NCBI GenBank assembly: GCA_023701435.1
Contig: JAMPXB010000009.1
Coordinates: forward strand, 60,568 to 124,567
Direction of reading: 5' to 3'
Origin: Bacteriovoracaceae bacterium
Lineage (GTDB): Bacteria; Bdellovibrionota; Bacteriovoracia; Bacteriovoracales; Bacteriovoracaceae
Length of the DNA stretch: 64,000 nucleotides
A model generated the notes under the pieces. It was not told the origin of the DNA, made no database searches, and saw only the letters and a list, made by a program, of their open reading frames with translations. The translations under genes and the position numbers were made by a program. This document shows, piece by piece, positions 17,899-28,316 of the stretch (within the stretch, counting starts at the first letter, position 1; each line of letters begins with the position of its first letter).

Positions 17899-18165
17899 TT
17901 ATAAAAGGCGGAGAGTCTCCTGGCGCATGGACTCTATTTTGGCCTTTACTGAAGGCTCGGCACGGGATGAGATCTCTCTTAAAATAAGGTGGCCTTTATT
18001 GAAGAAATCTTTTCCATAGACGTCACCGGAGAATTCTTCCAAGAGGTGATTTACCTCTCCCTCAAGTTGTGAATTGCCCAGGGTCTTCAAGTAGAGGCGA
18101 TAGGCCTCTTCTGATTTCTTTGTTTCCTTAAACTCTTTAAAATCACCTAAATCAATAACGTTCAT
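17899..18165 (-). CDS. Small hypothetical protein
   Basis: 88 residues from the ATG at 18163-18165, which has GAGGGG directly upstream; the frame extends further 5' without a ribosome site. The sequence (MNVIDLGDFKEFKETKKSEE...) is charged and helical and contains LYLKTLGNSQLEGEVNHLLEEF. No signal peptide or membrane helix. It looks like a small cytosolic helical-bundle protein of unknown role. It is flanked by the prx terminator upstream and an empty region downstream. Confidence 0.6.
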   Translation of the reverse strand: MNVIDLGDFKEFKETKKSEEAYRLYLKTLGNSQLEGEVNHLLEEFSGDVYGKDFFNKGHLILREISSRAEPSVKAKIESMRQETLRLL

Positions 18166-18411
18166 TTTTCCCCTCAAAGTTTGGACCAGAACCTCATGTT
18201 CAATCCGCAAGCTTAACCTTCGCAAACTTCGCGCCAATTTGGGCAAAGCCTTATGTTTGTTTCAGAAGTCCCTTATAATTGGCCATTGGTGCCTTCGACA
18301 AGAAATTGGCGTTGTGATCTTGAGCTTTTGTAAAGATTACTGATAGCGCAGGGAGAAAAAGATGAAGAATTTACCGGACCTGCACTCTTTTACACGGAGT
18401 CATTAAAGGCC

Positions 18412-18449
18412 TGGAAACAAAAAAGGGGAGCTATTCGCCCCCCCTTTAT
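18412..18449 (-). terminator. Rho-independent terminator of the peroxiredoxin gene
   Basis: Read on the minus strand, AAAGGGG and CCCCTTT form a stem around a 12-base loop, followed by a T run. It lies about 25 bases after the peroxiredoxin stop. The rest of 18166-18411 shows nothing supportable. Confidence 0.75.
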
Positions 18450-18473
18450 GTCACTGATTGGTTTAGTCAGCTA

Positions 18474-19058
18474 TTAAGCATTCTTTTTGAACCATGCTTT
18501 TGAACCAGTTGGATCTGGCTTCATAGTATCAGCACCTTTTTTCCAGTTTGCAGGGCAAACTTCACCAGACTTAGCAGTGAACTGGTAAGCCTCAAGAAGA
18601 CGCATAGTCTCTTCAACGTTACGACCTACAGAAAGGTTGTTGATTGTAGAGTGCTGGATAATGTTGTGGTCATCAATAAGGAATAGACCACGAAGAGATA
18701 CCTGATCATTGACCAGAACTTCATAATCACGGGCAACTTTCTTATCAAGGTCAGCGATAATAGGGAATTTAACTTCGCCCAGGCCACCTTCATTACGAGG
18801 CTGTTTTGTCCAAGCAAGGTGAGAGTGGAATGAATCAACTGAACAAGCGATCAATTCGCAGTTTAATGCTTTGAATTTTTCCGCAGCTTCAGAGTAAGCG
18901 ATAATCTCTGTAGGACATACGAAAGTGAAATCTAAAGGGTAAAAGAAAAGAACCTTCCACTTGCCTTTATAGTCATCTAGAGAGATTGTTTTGCTTTCGC
19001 CGTTTACAAGGGCTTCTGCTTTAAAATACGGAGCTGGATTACCAACTAAGCGTGCCAT
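18474..19058 (-). CDS. Typical 2-Cys peroxiredoxin (AhpC/Prx1)
   Basis: 194 residues from the ATG at 19056-19058 (AAGGAG six bases upstream); a longer frame starting at 19082 is not needed. Peroxidatic Cys in FTFVCPTE and resolving Cys in GEVCPANWKKG, with a full C-terminal tail, so a Prx1/AhpC-type enzyme that reduces H2O2 and alkyl hydroperoxides as an obligate dimer/decamer. GGLG and a C-terminal YF-like segment are the markers of peroxide-sensitive forms; GGLG is present here and the YF is not evident. No ahpF neighbour, so thioredoxin is the likely reductant. Confidence 0.93.
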   Translation of the reverse strand: MARLVGNPAPYFKAEALVNGESKTISLDDYKGKWKVLFFYPLDFTFVCPTEIIAYSEAAEKFKALNCELIACSVDSFHSHLAWTKQPRNEGGLGEVKFPIIADLDKKVARDYEVLVNDQVSLRGLFLIDDHNIIQHSTINNLSVGRNVEETMRLLEAYQFTAKSGEVCPANWKKGADTMKPDPTGSKAWFKKNA

Positions 19059-19284
19059 AAGGGACTCCTTAAATAATACCAATTTCGGAATTGAAACGTG
19101 GACCTAAGAAATTTAGACTTAAGTGGCAAATATTTCAAGACTTAGTGTTTCTTACCCTTGTTGATTGGTTAATAGTGCCCATCTTTTCTATAGGGCGTTA
19201 AAGAGTAAAATAACCTCAAGAAATATATGAATTATCCGATAAGGTTGAACAAAGAAATCAACCATTCGGTAAAAAAGGACCAAA

Positions 19285-19905
19285 ATGACGAATCCTACTA
19301 TGGGATACATCCCCAATCCAATCGTGATCGAACAGACTGCCCGTGGGGAGAGACAGTACGATATTTACTCGAGACTCCTCTTAGATAGAATTATATTTTT
19401 AGGAACTGAAGTTAACGATACTGTGGCCAATTTACTAATGGCGCAGCTGCTATTTTTAGAGCAATCGGACCCAGAAGCTCCGATTCATTTTTATATTAAT
19501 TCTCCGGGCGGTTCGGTATATGCTGGCCTGGGTATTTATGACTTGATGCAACATGTGACTTGTCCGGTTTATACTTATTGTGTAGGTCTGGCAGCATCAA
19601 TGGGCTCTCTTCTGTTACAAGCTGGAGAGGCCGGTCATCGTTACTCTATGCCTCACTCGCGAATTATGATTCACCAGCCTCTGGGTGGAGCACGTGGACA
19701 GGCGACGGATATTGAAATTCAGGCAAGAGAGATTCTTGATCTGAAAAAACAATTGAACAACATTTATGTGAAGCACACCGGCCGTACCTACGAAGAAGTA
19801 GAGAAGGCTTGTGACCGTGATAATTATCTTGATCCGATTCGCGCAAAAGAGTTTGGTCTGATTGATAATATCATTCTCCCTAAAGGTAAAACGATTAAAG
19901 CTTAA
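19285..19905 (+). CDS. clpP: ATP-dependent Clp protease proteolytic subunit
   Basis: 206 residues. Catalytic triad visible: Ser in [11 protein letters not shown], His in MIHQPLGG, and the Asp near [11 protein letters not shown]. The N-terminal [20 protein letters not shown] is the usual short propeptide region. It forms the tetradecameric barrel that degrades substrates fed by ClpX. clpX follows after 23 bases and lon after a terminator, the widespread clpP-clpX-lon order. Confidence 0.98.
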   Translation: MTNPTMGYIPNPIVIEQTARGERQYDIYSRLLLDRIIFLGTEVNDTVANLLMAQLLFLEQSDPEAPIHFYINSPGGSVYAGLGIYDLMQHVTCPVYTYCVGLAASMGSLLLQAGEAGHRYSMPHSRIMIHQPLGGARGQATDIEIQAREILDLKKQLNNIYVKHTGRTYEEVEKACDRDNYLDPIRAKEFGLIDNIILPKGKTIKA

Positions 19906-19928
19906 CTACGAGCGATAGGAAGACGAAC

Positions 19929-21245
19929 ATGACTAAAGAAAAAGCAGGCGGATCTTACGGTAGTTTAAACTGTAATTTCTGTGGGAAGTCCCAGAAAGAA
20001 GTAAAGAAGCTTATCGCTGGTCCAGGTGTTTATATCTGTGATGAGTGTATTGAGCTTTGTAATGACATTATCTTTGAAGATTCGGTCAAAACAGTTTCAA
20101 AGGCAGCGACAGACAATGTTCCAAAGCCTCATGAAATTAAGGCCCATTTGGATCAATATGTAATCGGCCAGGATCGCGCCAAGAAAATCATCTCGGTGGC
20201 GGTTCATAACCATTATAAGAGAATTGCTTATAAATCAGCTTCACGTGATGAAGACGTAGAACTGGCGAAATCAAACATTCTTCTTGCTGGTCCAACAGGT
20301 TCTGGTAAGACGCTCATCGCACAGTCTCTTGCAAAGTTTTTAAACGTACCATTTGCCATTGCAGATGCTACAACTCTGACTGAAGCAGGTTACGTAGGTG
20401 AGGACGTTGAGAACGTCATCCTTTCACTTTTACAAAATTGTGACTTTGATGTTGAACGTGCTCAACGCGGAATCATTTACGTGGATGAGATTGATAAAAT
20501 TGCCCGTAAGTCAGAAAACCCTTCTATTACCCGAGACGTATCAGGTGAAGGTGTTCAGCAAGCTCTTTTAAAACTGGTTGAAGGTTCAGTTGCCAACGTT
20601 CCACCGAAAGGCGGACGTAAACATCCTCAGCAGGAATATATTCAGGTTGATACCAGAAACATTCTCTTTATCTGTGCCGGTGCTTTCGTAGGTCTGGACA
20701 AGATTATTGAGAAGCGTATGACGAAGTCGAAGTCAGTAGGTCTGACGGCGAATAATACAAATGAGAAAAAAGAGAAATCGCATTTAGAGAAGCTTGGTTC
20801 AATTGAGCCGGAAGATTTAGTGAGATTTGGTCTAATTCCGGAATTTATTGGCCGATTACCGGTGACAGCAATGCTGGAAGAACTCGATGAGGCGGCGCTT
20901 GTATCGATTCTCACTGAGCCAAAAAACGCCGTAGTAAAACAGTATCAGAAGCTTTTTGACTTTGACGGAATTGATCTGGAATTCACTCCAGATGCCATTA
21001 TCGAAGTTGCCCGGACTGCTTTACACAGAAAAACCGGGGCCCGCGGACTGCGTGCAATCCTGGAACAGGTCATGCTCGATGTGATGTATGATTTGCCGGG
21101 TAATGAGAAAGTGGCCAAGTGTATCGTCACTAAAGAGGCGATAACAGGTGAAGGGAAGCCGATTTTGGAAGAAGGCGAACGTAAAAAGCGCATGGAAACC
21201 AAGGCCGGTGCCAAAGCGGCCAAGAAAATCGAGAACGCATCATAA
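19929..21245 (+). CDS. clpX: ATP-dependent Clp protease ATPase subunit ClpX
   Basis: 438 residues. N-terminal zinc-binding domain with CNFCGKS and [11 protein letters not shown]+ core with Walker A GPTGSGKT, pore loop GYVGEDVE, Walker B YVDEIDKI and the RKH-type loop GGRKHPQQ. The IGF loop that docks to ClpP appears as VGL in [11 protein letters not shown], a tolerated variant. The C-terminus ends in a Lys/Ala/Glu-rich tail ([16 protein letters not shown]). It unfolds tagged proteins and delivers them to ClpP. A strong terminator follows. Confidence 0.98.
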   Translation: MTKEKAGGSYGSLNCNFCGKSQKEVKKLIAGPGVYICDECIELCNDIIFEDSVKTVSKAATDNVPKPHEIKAHLDQYVIGQDRAKKIISVAVHNHYKRIAYKSASRDEDVELAKSNILLAGPTGSGKTLIAQSLAKFLNVPFAIADATTLTEAGYVGEDVENVILSLLQNCDFDVERAQRGIIYVDEIDKIARKSENPSITRDVSGEGVQQALLKLVEGSVANVPPKGGRKHPQQEYIQVDTRNILFICAGAFVGLDKIIEKRMTKSKSVGLTANNTNEKKEKSHLEKLGSIEPEDLVRFGLIPEFIGRLPVTAMLEELDEAALVSILTEPKNAVVKQYQKLFDFDGIDLEFTPDAIIEVARTALHRKTGARGLRAILEQVMLDVMYDLPGNEKVAKCIVTKEAITGEGKPILEEGERKKRMETKAGAKAAKKIENAS

Positions 21246-21285
21246 ATTCTCGATATTTCTTACAAAGTAATCGTTAAAATCAGTT

Positions 21286-21318
21286 GGGCCGGGAAAAAAA
21301 CTCCCGGCCCTTTTTTTT
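21286..21318 (+). terminator. Terminator after clpX
   Basis: GGGCCGGGA and TCCCGGCCC form a stem around a short A-rich loop, followed by eight T. It separates the clpP-clpX unit from lon. Confidence 0.9.
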
Positions 21319-21404
21319 GGTATTCGATTTTAAATTTCATGGGATAATATTCTGAAGAACCTCATGCAAGAGGTTTCATGAGACAGAAAGGCGCAGGAGG
21401 TGCT

Positions 21405-23813
21405 ATGTCCGATAAGAAGTCCGAAGCAGTTAATAACTTCCCACTCCTTCCACTACGAGATGTGATCATCTTTCCACACATGGTAGTGCCTTTGTTCGTA
21501 GGTCGAGAGAAATCCATCTCCGCTCTCGAGAAAGCTGCTAAGAATGGAAATGAATTATTTCTAGTTACACAGAAAGACGCTTCAGTTTTAAATCCTGAAA
21601 GAGAAGACGTGTATGACATCGGTACTGTTGTAAGCATTATTCAAATGCTGAGACTGCCGGATAATACAGTTAAAGTTCTTATCGAAGGTAAGTACCGCGC
21701 GAAAATTAAAAACTTTCGCTGTGAAAATGACGGTTACTACTCTGAAGTGGAAAAATGCGCAGATGTTATTGAATCAGATGTTGAAGTGGAAGCTTCAATG
21801 AGATCTGTGAAAAACATTTTCGAGCAATATGTAAAACTCAATAAGAGAATCCCTCCTGAACTTCTTATGAGTATTTCATCGATCACTGATCCTTCTCGTC
21901 TCGCAGATATTATTGTTGCTCACCTGACAATGAAAATTCCTGAGAAGCAGGACATTTTAAATGCTGTAAACGTAGATACTCGTTTGCAACTTCTTCTTGA
22001 GAAAATGCAGGGTGAAATCGAAATCATCAACGTTGAAAAGAGAATCCGTTCACGTGTGAAAACACAAATGGAAAAATCTCAAAAAGAATACTATCTGAAT
22101 GAGCAGATGAATGCGATTCAGAAAGAACTGGGCAATAAGGATGAGAAGTCTGATGTTGCTGAGATGGAAGAAAAACTTCGCACTAAGAAGATGCCGGAAG
22201 ATGCCCGTGAAAAGGCTACTAAGGAACTTCGTAAGCTTAAGTCAATGTCGCCAATGTCTGCTGAAGCAGCCGTTGTCCGTAACTACATCGACTGGATGAT
22301 TTCTCTTCCTTGGGATGAATATACTCAGGATGACAACTCTGTGGCCAAGGCCCGTGAGATTCTTGATAACGATCATTACGGTTTAGAAGATGTAAAAGAG
22401 CGTATTGTGGAATATCTTTCAGTCCGCTCACTTGTTAAAGATGACACTCGTGGAACTCTTCTTTGTCTTGCTGGTCCTCCAGGAGTAGGTAAGACATCAA
22501 TTGCCAAGTCTCTGGCCGAGTCTTTGGGAAGAAAGTTTGTCCGTATTTCACTTGGTGGCGTACGTGATGAAGCTGAAATCCGCGGTCACCGTCGTACTTA
22601 CGTAGGTGCAATGCCAGGGAAAATTATCCACGCCCTTAAGAAGGCCGGAACATCTAACCCTGTTATCCTTCTCGATGAGATTGATAAAATGAGCTCTGAT
22701 TTCCGTGGTGATCCGGGAGCTGCGATGCTTGAAGTATTGGATCCGGGTCAGAACAAGACTTTCGGTGACCATTATATTGAGTGTGAGTATGACCTTTCAA
22801 AAGTTATGTTCATCATGACTGCCAACGATCTTGGTGCTATCCCTGGTCCACTTCGTGACCGTATGGAAATCATCCATATCGCTGGTTATACTCCGGACGA
22901 AAAAATGCAGATTGCGAAGAAGTACCTTCTTCCAAAAGCAGTTGAGTCTCATGGACTTAAAAACTATCCGGTAGCTGTAGCCGATAAGATTCTTACTCAA
23001 ATTGTTCGTGGCTATACTAAAGAGGCCGGTGTACGTGAGCTTGAACGCTTGATGAACACCATCTCCCGTAAGATAGCTACGGAAGTTGTGACTGAAGATA
23101 TCAAAGAAGGCCGCAAGTTTAAGATTGATGAAAAAAATCTTGAAAAATACCTGGGTCCTCTGAAATTTGACCGCACTGGAATCGAAGAGCAGCCGCAGGT
23201 TGGTCTTGTTAACGGTCTGGCCTGGACTTCAGTAGGTGGCGAGCTTCTTCATATTGAAGTGGTGACAGTTCCTGGAAATGGAAAAATCCAGGTAACCGGT
23301 AATTTAAAAGATGTGATGAGAGAATCAGCTTCGGCCGCTCTTTCTTATGTACGCTCGATCTCTAACCGCCTGGGTGTTGATCATGAGTGGTATTCTAAGA
23401 ATGATATCCATATCCACGTACCAGATGGTGCTACTCCAAAAGACGGCCCATCAGCAGGTATTACCATGGCCACAGCCTTGACTAGTGCCATTGCTAATAT
23501 TCCGGTTCGTCAGGACGTTGCTATGACTGGTGAAATTTCACTTCGTGGTCGTGTTCTTCCAATCGGTGGTCTGAAAGAGAAAATTCTTGCTGCTAAACAA
23601 GCGGGGATCACTACTGTGATCATCCCTGAGAAAAACAAGAAAGATATCGTGAAGATCCCTGATGAGATCAAAGCAGGTATCGATATCCGCCCTGTAACAG
23701 AAGCGGAAGAAGTCCTGAGAGTGGCGCTTAACCTTACGAAACCTGAAGAATTTATGAAGGCCCGTGCTCTTAAAGTTCTTGATGGTGAAGCAAGTTTAGA
23801 AGTGGCCAACTAA
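21405..23813 (+). CDS. lon: ATP-dependent protease Lon
   Basis: 802 residues from the ATG at 21405, which has a perfect AGGAGG; the frame extends 27 bases upstream. Order: LonN substrate domain (FPLLPLRDVIIFPHM at the start), a coiled linker, the AAA+ module (Walker A GPPGVGKT, Walker B ILLDEIDKM) and the protease domain with catalytic Ser in DGPSAGIT and Lys in GGLKEKILAAKQ. It degrades damaged and regulatory proteins in the cytosol. Single gene between two terminators, so independently transcribed; the 160 bases after clpX must hold its promoter. Confidence 0.98.
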   Translation: MSDKKSEAVNNFPLLPLRDVIIFPHMVVPLFVGREKSISALEKAAKNGNELFLVTQKDASVLNPEREDVYDIGTVVSIIQMLRLPDNTVKVLIEGKYRAKIKNFRCENDGYYSEVEKCADVIESDVEVEASMRSVKNIFEQYVKLNKRIPPELLMSISSITDPSRLADIIVAHLTMKIPEKQDILNAVNVDTRLQLLLEKMQGEIEIINVEKRIRSRVKTQMEKSQKEYYLNEQMNAIQKELGNKDEKSDVAEMEEKLRTKKMPEDAREKATKELRKLKSMSPMSAEAAVVRNYIDWMISLPWDEYTQDDNSVAKAREILDNDHYGLEDVKERIVEYLSVRSLVKDDTRGTLLCLAGPPGVGKTSIAKSLAESLGRKFVRISLGGVRDEAEIRGHRRTYVGAMPGKIIHALKKAGTSNPVILLDEIDKMSSDFRGDPGAAMLEVLDPGQNKTFGDHYIECEYDLSKVMFIMTANDLGAIPGPLRDRMEIIHIAGYTPDEKMQIAKKYLLPKAVESHGLKNYPVAVADKILTQIVRGYTKEAGVRELERLMNTISRKIATEVVTEDIKEGRKFKIDEKNLEKYLGPLKFDRTGIEEQPQVGLVNGLAWTSVGGELLHIEVVTVPGNGKIQVTGNLKDVMRESASAALSYVRSISNRLGVDHEWYSKNDIHIHVPDGATPKDGPSAGITMATALTSAIANIPVRQDVAMTGEISLRGRVLPIGGLKEKILAAKQAGITTVIIPEKNKKDIVKIPDEIKAGIDIRPVTEAEEVLRVALNLTKPEEFMKARALKVLDGEASLEVAN

Positions 23814-23840
23814 TTAACCTCCAAATTTTCTGTCTCTAAA

Positions 23841-23869
23841 GGGCCCGGTCTTGTACCGGGCCTTTTTTT
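23841..23869 (+). terminator. Terminator after lon
   Basis: GGCCCGGT-CTTGT-ACCGGGCC hairpin followed by seven T, 28 bases after the lon stop. Confidence 0.92.
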
Positions 23870-23951
23870 ATGGTGTAAGTTTTACAGGTCAGTCCTGGTG
23901 CTTCCCAAAATCAAGTTATGATCGCGACGTTTTACATAGACAGGAGATCAT

Positions 23952-26900
23952 ATGAAAACTTCGGGATTTGCCGTCAAGGCCTCTTTAATCGCCTCCTTAA
24001 TTAGTGGACAAGCCTTTGCCCAGTCGCTTCCTGATGAGATAAATCACACTCAATATCTTCGTGTTTATCAGAACCTGGAGCAGGTTCTGAATCAGAAAAT
24101 TAGTCAGCATGAAAAACTTGCGACCCAAAAAGACCATCTTGAAAAGACCATAGCACAAATGGAAAGAAATTTGGTGGAGCTGCCTGAGCGCACTAGTGAG
24201 TTAAGAGGAATTATTGCTTATAAGCGCCAGGAAGTGTCTCGACTTCAATCCGAGATCGCTGGCATGGAAATCCTTTTGGACCGCATTCTGGATGATTTAC
24301 GGCACTCAGAGAGGGTGTTGGATTCCATTTCAAGTGACATCAATCAGGAAACATCCCGTAACCAAATGATTCAGTCGAAGCGTAATCAGCAGGGTCAACA
24401 GGTGGCGCGCTTCAGATCCCTGTTACAGAAGGAAATAAAGGAAGAAAACCAATCTCTTCAAAAGATAGAGAACCTGACTAATGCCATTATTAAGGCCCGG
24501 GAAAATATTCAGCAGGGGCAAGGGGCGCTGGCGCAGCTTGAAAAAGACATGGAGAAATTCAAGGGGGAGATCACCTCTGCTAGAAATACCGTGGCCCAGA
24601 ATAACTCGGCTCTCGCCGCCAAACGTCCGCTTTTGCAAGACGTTCAGGCAAAACTTCCAGTCGTTAAAAATGAAATAGCTTCACTTCAGGCGCAAATAAG
24701 AGGAGAGCAAACAGCTCTTAATCAGAAAAAAGCAGAACTGGCAAAACTCAAAAGAGAGCAGACTCAGGGGACCGATCACTCAGGGAGAATCGCTGCATTG
24801 GAAAATGAGATCAATTCTCTTAATAATGAGCTCAGCGATAAAGCGTCCCGGATCAACCGCCTGGAGCAGGATGAAGCTCTCATCAATTCTCAAATCAAGA
24901 CTCTTGCCTTGGACATCAAAAACCTGGAAGCTCAAATTACCAGACTTAATGGCCGCATTAGCGAAATGGAAAGGGCCATCAGTAGTTATCCCGAGAATAA
25001 AAGAAAGTTAGAAGCTCAGATAAAAAAAGGGCAGGATGAAATAGCACAAAATACGACTGCTATTGAGCAAGAACACCGCTTGCTCGTCCGCATCAGAAGA
25101 GACCGTAAACAAATAGAAAATGATTTAAGGCGTGCTGAAAACGTAATGGAGGCCATTACCCAAGATCTGATTACGTCAGACCGAGTTCTTATTAATATGA
25201 GAAATAAATTCGCTGAAGAATCCCGCAATCGAGAAAATCTCCAGCGCTACCAACAAGATAACCAGGCTCAATATAACTCTCTTCAGTCACAAAAAGTTTC
25301 TGCTGAAAGAGATGTTGTAAGCGGTACCGAAGAAATTCGCAGCAATGATCAGCATCTGGCGGCAATCAGTAAGGAGCTTCCTTATTTAAGAGAAGATCTG
25401 GTGGTGATTACTCCGGAAGTGGCACGTGCCCTGAAGGAGAGAAATACCGCCCAAAGAAATACCGATGAGGCGAACTCACAATATCAGGCACGACTAAATC
25501 TGTATCAGAGATACCTTACTGAGGCCCATGAGATGGGTTCAAAGATGGCCTCTCTAGGGACTCCAGACGGAACCAAAGCTGGGAATCTGGATGGAGAAGC
25601 AAAGGGAACCAAGCTTGCCACAGAAAATGCTTCTCAGGAAGCTAAATGGGAAGCTCTCAGACGTAGTTATGTTCGAGGTGAAATTTCAGGATACACTGAA
25701 GGTTATAAAGTTGGTTACGCTTCTGAGACAGATCGTGGCCAGGGTGAGACCGATGGCGAAATCGCTGGGGCCGCCCGTGCCCGCAACCATGCTGATAATG
25801 TGATTAAACCAGAATTCTATCTTGAAGAGCTGGCGAGACGACTTAAAAATGATAAAACTTCATTAAGCTCGAAGTCGTTTGCACTTCTTAAAGATGAACT
25901 CAAATCAATGAAGTCACTGGCATTGCTCTTGAGAGCGGATATTCCTGATCTGTCCGCAGAGGAAATAGCTGCTGCCGATAAAATCATCAGTTCACTGGAT
26001 AATTTAATCGCTCAATCCACGGTAGAGATAAAAGAGGTTCTGGCCCTCAGAAATCAATTAGCAGCGGCCGGCAATGTTTATCTAAATCCGGCACCGGGAG
26101 TTAACGCTAATAACGTTAATTGCTCGGCTGTGTATAAAGGGGTTAAAGATTATGTCGAGGCCTGTAAGGGATCTTATGCTATTCGCTATCAGAATCTTTA
26201 CAATGTGGCCCATAAGGATGCCTTTAAATTAAAGTATGAAGCTACTTTTAAAAATCAAATTTCAAAGGTTTTCTCTACTGAGTTAAATCGTCTTTATCCG
26301 GTTTATCTGAATGAAGCGACTCTCGTCGGTAAGAACGTGGGCATTGCCGCTGGAAAGAAAGAGATTTATCAGCAGATATTTGAGCGTTCAGAAGAGAATT
26401 CTTATAACGTGAATCTTCCCTCTGAAGTGGTGAGGGTAGAAGCTGAATCAGTGGAGATGGTTCAGGATTATTTGAATGATAACTCGGCCCTGACCCTAAA
26501 AGAAAATGCCAGGCTGACATCTCCTTCCCCTTATGGAATTGCTCCCGGGACAGAGATTGATTTGAAAATGATGGTGAAGAATATTGGATCTCAAGCATCT
26601 ATCGGAAGCGGGCTGGTGAAGCTCACCAGTATTTCAGGAAATGTTTCAACAGAGAGAAGGGAAGTCGTTATGGCCACCGTGCCTGCGCACTCTCATGCTG
26701 AGCTAAACGTTATGCTACTAAGAGTAAGTGATAAGGCAGAACCGGGAACAAAAGTTGTTCTTGCCGGTGAGATCATTTATCCAGGAAACCATTACCGATC
26801 TAATCGCATTGAGCAGTTCAAGATAGAACAGGAAATTAAGATTAATCCTTCTATCAATCTTGATGTTCAGTACGAGAAGACCCCAAGAGTTTCTGTCCGA

Positions 26901-27188
26901 GTGATAGGAATGGTTAAAACTCACGTCATCGCTGTGTCCTTGATGCCAAAATTCTTAGGTGTAGATCAGGGCTATGAAATAGTTCTGGAAGAGGTGGGTT
27001 CAGACTATGCCCAGATACTGACAAAGCCGACCATGACTGAAGTATTAGGTCAGGGCGTAGAGAAGAAGGTCTTTTTAAATTACAAATTAAGTAAGGCCGC
27101 TCGAGGGAAAACCATTAACTTTAAATTAATCATCAAAAATAATGGGAAAATCGTCTCGAGTCAGGACATTCCAGTCCAAGCAATCTAA
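23952..27188 (+). CDS. Giant exported coiled-coil protein
   Basis: 1078 residues with AGGAGA upstream and a signal peptide cleaved after AFA (about residue 23). Residues 30-520 or so are almost unbroken coiled coil (heptads rich in Gln, Lys, Glu, with repeated LxxEI patterns). A glycine-spaced segment, about 540-620, has SGYTEGYKVGY and GQGETDGEIAGAARAR, with glycines every four residues that suit tightly packed transmembrane or helical-hairpin contacts. After a helical part with a Cys pair comes a C-terminal region of beta-sandwich character (about 860-1078) resembling CARDB-type adhesin domains. Expected in the periplasm or at the surface. No family recognised; nothing suggests an operon partner. 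Confidence 0.75.
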   Translation: MKTSGFAVKASLIASLISGQAFAQSLPDEINHTQYLRVYQNLEQVLNQKISQHEKLATQKDHLEKTIAQMERNLVELPERTSELRGIIAYKRQEVSRLQSEIAGMEILLDRILDDLRHSERVLDSISSDINQETSRNQMIQSKRNQQGQQVARFRSLLQKEIKEENQSLQKIENLTNAIIKARENIQQGQGALAQLEKDMEKFKGEITSARNTVAQNNSALAAKRPLLQDVQAKLPVVKNEIASLQAQIRGEQTALNQKKAELAKLKREQTQGTDHSGRIAALENEINSLNNELSDKASRINRLEQDEALINSQIKTLALDIKNLEAQITRLNGRISEMERAISSYPENKRKLEAQIKKGQDEIAQNTTAIEQEHRLLVRIRRDRKQIENDLRRAENVMEAITQDLITSDRVLINMRNKFAEESRNRENLQRYQQDNQAQYNSLQSQKVSAERDVVSGTEEIRSNDQHLAAISKELPYLREDLVVITPEVARALKERNTAQRNTDEANSQYQARLNLYQRYLTEAHEMGSKMASLGTPDGTKAGNLDGEAKGTKLATENASQEAKWEALRRSYVRGEISGYTEGYKVGYASETDRGQGETDGEIAGAARARNHADNVIKPEFYLEELARRLKNDKTSLSSKSFALLKDELKSMKSLALLLRADIPDLSAEEIAAADKIISSLDNLIAQSTVEIKEVLALRNQLAAAGNVYLNPAPGVNANNVNCSAVYKGVKDYVEACKGSYAIRYQNLYNVAHKDAFKLKYEATFKNQISKVFSTELNRLYPVYLNEATLVGKNVGIAAGKKEIYQQIFERSEENSYNVNLPSEVVRVEAESVEMVQDYLNDNSALTLKENARLTSPSPYGIAPGTEIDLKMMVKNIGSQASIGSGLVKLTSISGNVSTERREVVMATVPAHSHAELNVMLLRVSDKAEPGTKVVLAGEIIYPGNHYRSNRIEQFKIEQEIKINPSINLDVQYEKTPRVSVRVIGMVKTHVIAVSLMPKFLGVDQGYEIVLEEVGSDYAQILTKPTMTEVLGQGVEKKVFLNYKLSKAARGKTINFKLIIKNNGKIVSSQDIPVQAI

Positions 27189-27295
27189 CTTTTATTGGGC
27201 CTTGAAAGTTTCTAAAAAAATGATTCTTTCAAGGCCAAATTTTCGTTGACAATAATTCTCTAAATCCCTAAGATGAGTGCTCTAAATCGACATGT

Positions 27296-27371
27296 GGGCG
27301 TTTAGCTCAGCTGGGAGAGCGCTACCCTTACAAGGTAGATGTCGGGGGTTCGATCCCCTCAACGCCCACCA
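27296..27371 (+). tRNA. tRNA-Val (anticodon TAC)
   Basis: 76 bases folding as a standard cloverleaf: acceptor GGGCGTT/AACGCCC, D arm GCTC/GAGC, anticodon stem CTACC/GGTAG with loop CTTACAA (anticodon TAC), T arm GGGGG/CCCTC with loop TTCGATC, discriminator A and an encoded CCA. The following 268 bases (27372-27639) are AT-rich and probably hold the promoter of the response-regulator gene. Confidence 0.97.
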
Positions 27372-27639
27372 TATTCTCCACATGTCGATCCTCTTCATTC
27401 CCCTTAACATTTGTATTTAAATCTTATTTTATAAAGAATGCCCTTAGTTATTGGCATGATTATTAATATATTCTTAACATATTTAGAAGTACTTAACTCT
27501 AAATACTTGAAAATACTCACTTTTTGCATTCCGTTGTCATAATTTATGAGCCATACTTTATAGTAATCTTAAGGTTCGTTAGTTAAGTTTTCTTAAGTTA
27601 CGTGGATTTCCTTTAGAGATTCTTTTCTTTCTAATTAGA

Positions 27640-28314
27640 ATGGACATTATGAGCAAAACAATTGTGATTATTGAAGACGAAAAAGAAATAGTTGAGTCTC
27701 TTCGCTACCTCTTAGAAAAGCACCAGTACCGGGTTAATTCTTACTTATCTGCTGAAGAGTTTTTTACCGCTAAGGCCCCCCAAACTGACCACTGTGTTTA
27801 TTTAGTGGACTGGAACCTTCCGGGGATCAAGGGTATTGATATTATCCGTACCATTCGTCTGAAAGATAAAATTTCTCCAATTTTCATGGTGTCTGCTTAT
27901 AACAAGTCTGATCAGATTATCGAAGGACTTCAGAGTGGTGCTGATGACTACATCACCAAGCCCTTCAATTACGAAGAGCTGCTGGTAAGAGTTGCCAACG
28001 CTCATGCCAAGGTCAGAACGCTGGAAGAAAATCTCATGAACGTGGGCCTGAAGCTTATTCCTGAAGCTCATTCGATTATGAAGGATGGAGTGACAGTAAA
28101 CCTTACTGCCCGTGAGTTTATCATTTTCAATCATCTCTATAAAAATCAAAACGCTGCCAGCACTCGTGAAGAGCTGATCAATCAGTTTGATAAAGAAATG
28201 GACATGACGGCGAGAAATATTGACGTTCATATTTTTTCACTGAGAAAGAAAATTAATAAGATCAGTATTGGGATTGAGACTGTTTGGGGAACTGGTTACA
28301 AGATCATTCTCTAG
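27640..28314 (+). CDS. OmpR/PhoB-family response regulator
   Basis: 224 residues. Receiver domain with the acidic pair in IIEDEKEI, phosphoacceptor Asp in YLVDWNLPG, Ser in MVSAYN and Lys in ITKPFNY; C-terminal winged helix with LTAREFIIFNHLY and RNIDVHIFSLRKKI...GTGYKI. A phosphorylated dimer would bind direct repeats upstream of its targets. An in-frame ATG nine bases on is an alternative start. No kinase is next to it, so the soluble hybrid kinase/HPt pair near 15 kb or an unlinked kinase may feed it. It converges with the barrel gene, with two bases between the stops. Confidence 0.92.
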   Translation: MDIMSKTIVIIEDEKEIVESLRYLLEKHQYRVNSYLSAEEFFTAKAPQTDHCVYLVDWNLPGIKGIDIIRTIRLKDKISPIFMVSAYNKSDQIIEGLQSGADDYITKPFNYEELLVRVANAHAKVRTLEENLMNVGLKLIPEAHSIMKDGVTVNLTAREFIIFNHLYKNQNAASTREELINQFDKEMDMTARNIDVHIFSLRKKINKISIGIETVWGTGYKIIL

Positions 28315-28316
28315 TT

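Noticed and set aside
17754..17987. Plus-strand frame over the 88-residue gene
   Set aside because: It overlaps a minus-strand gene with a good ribosome site, and its composition is basic and random-like.
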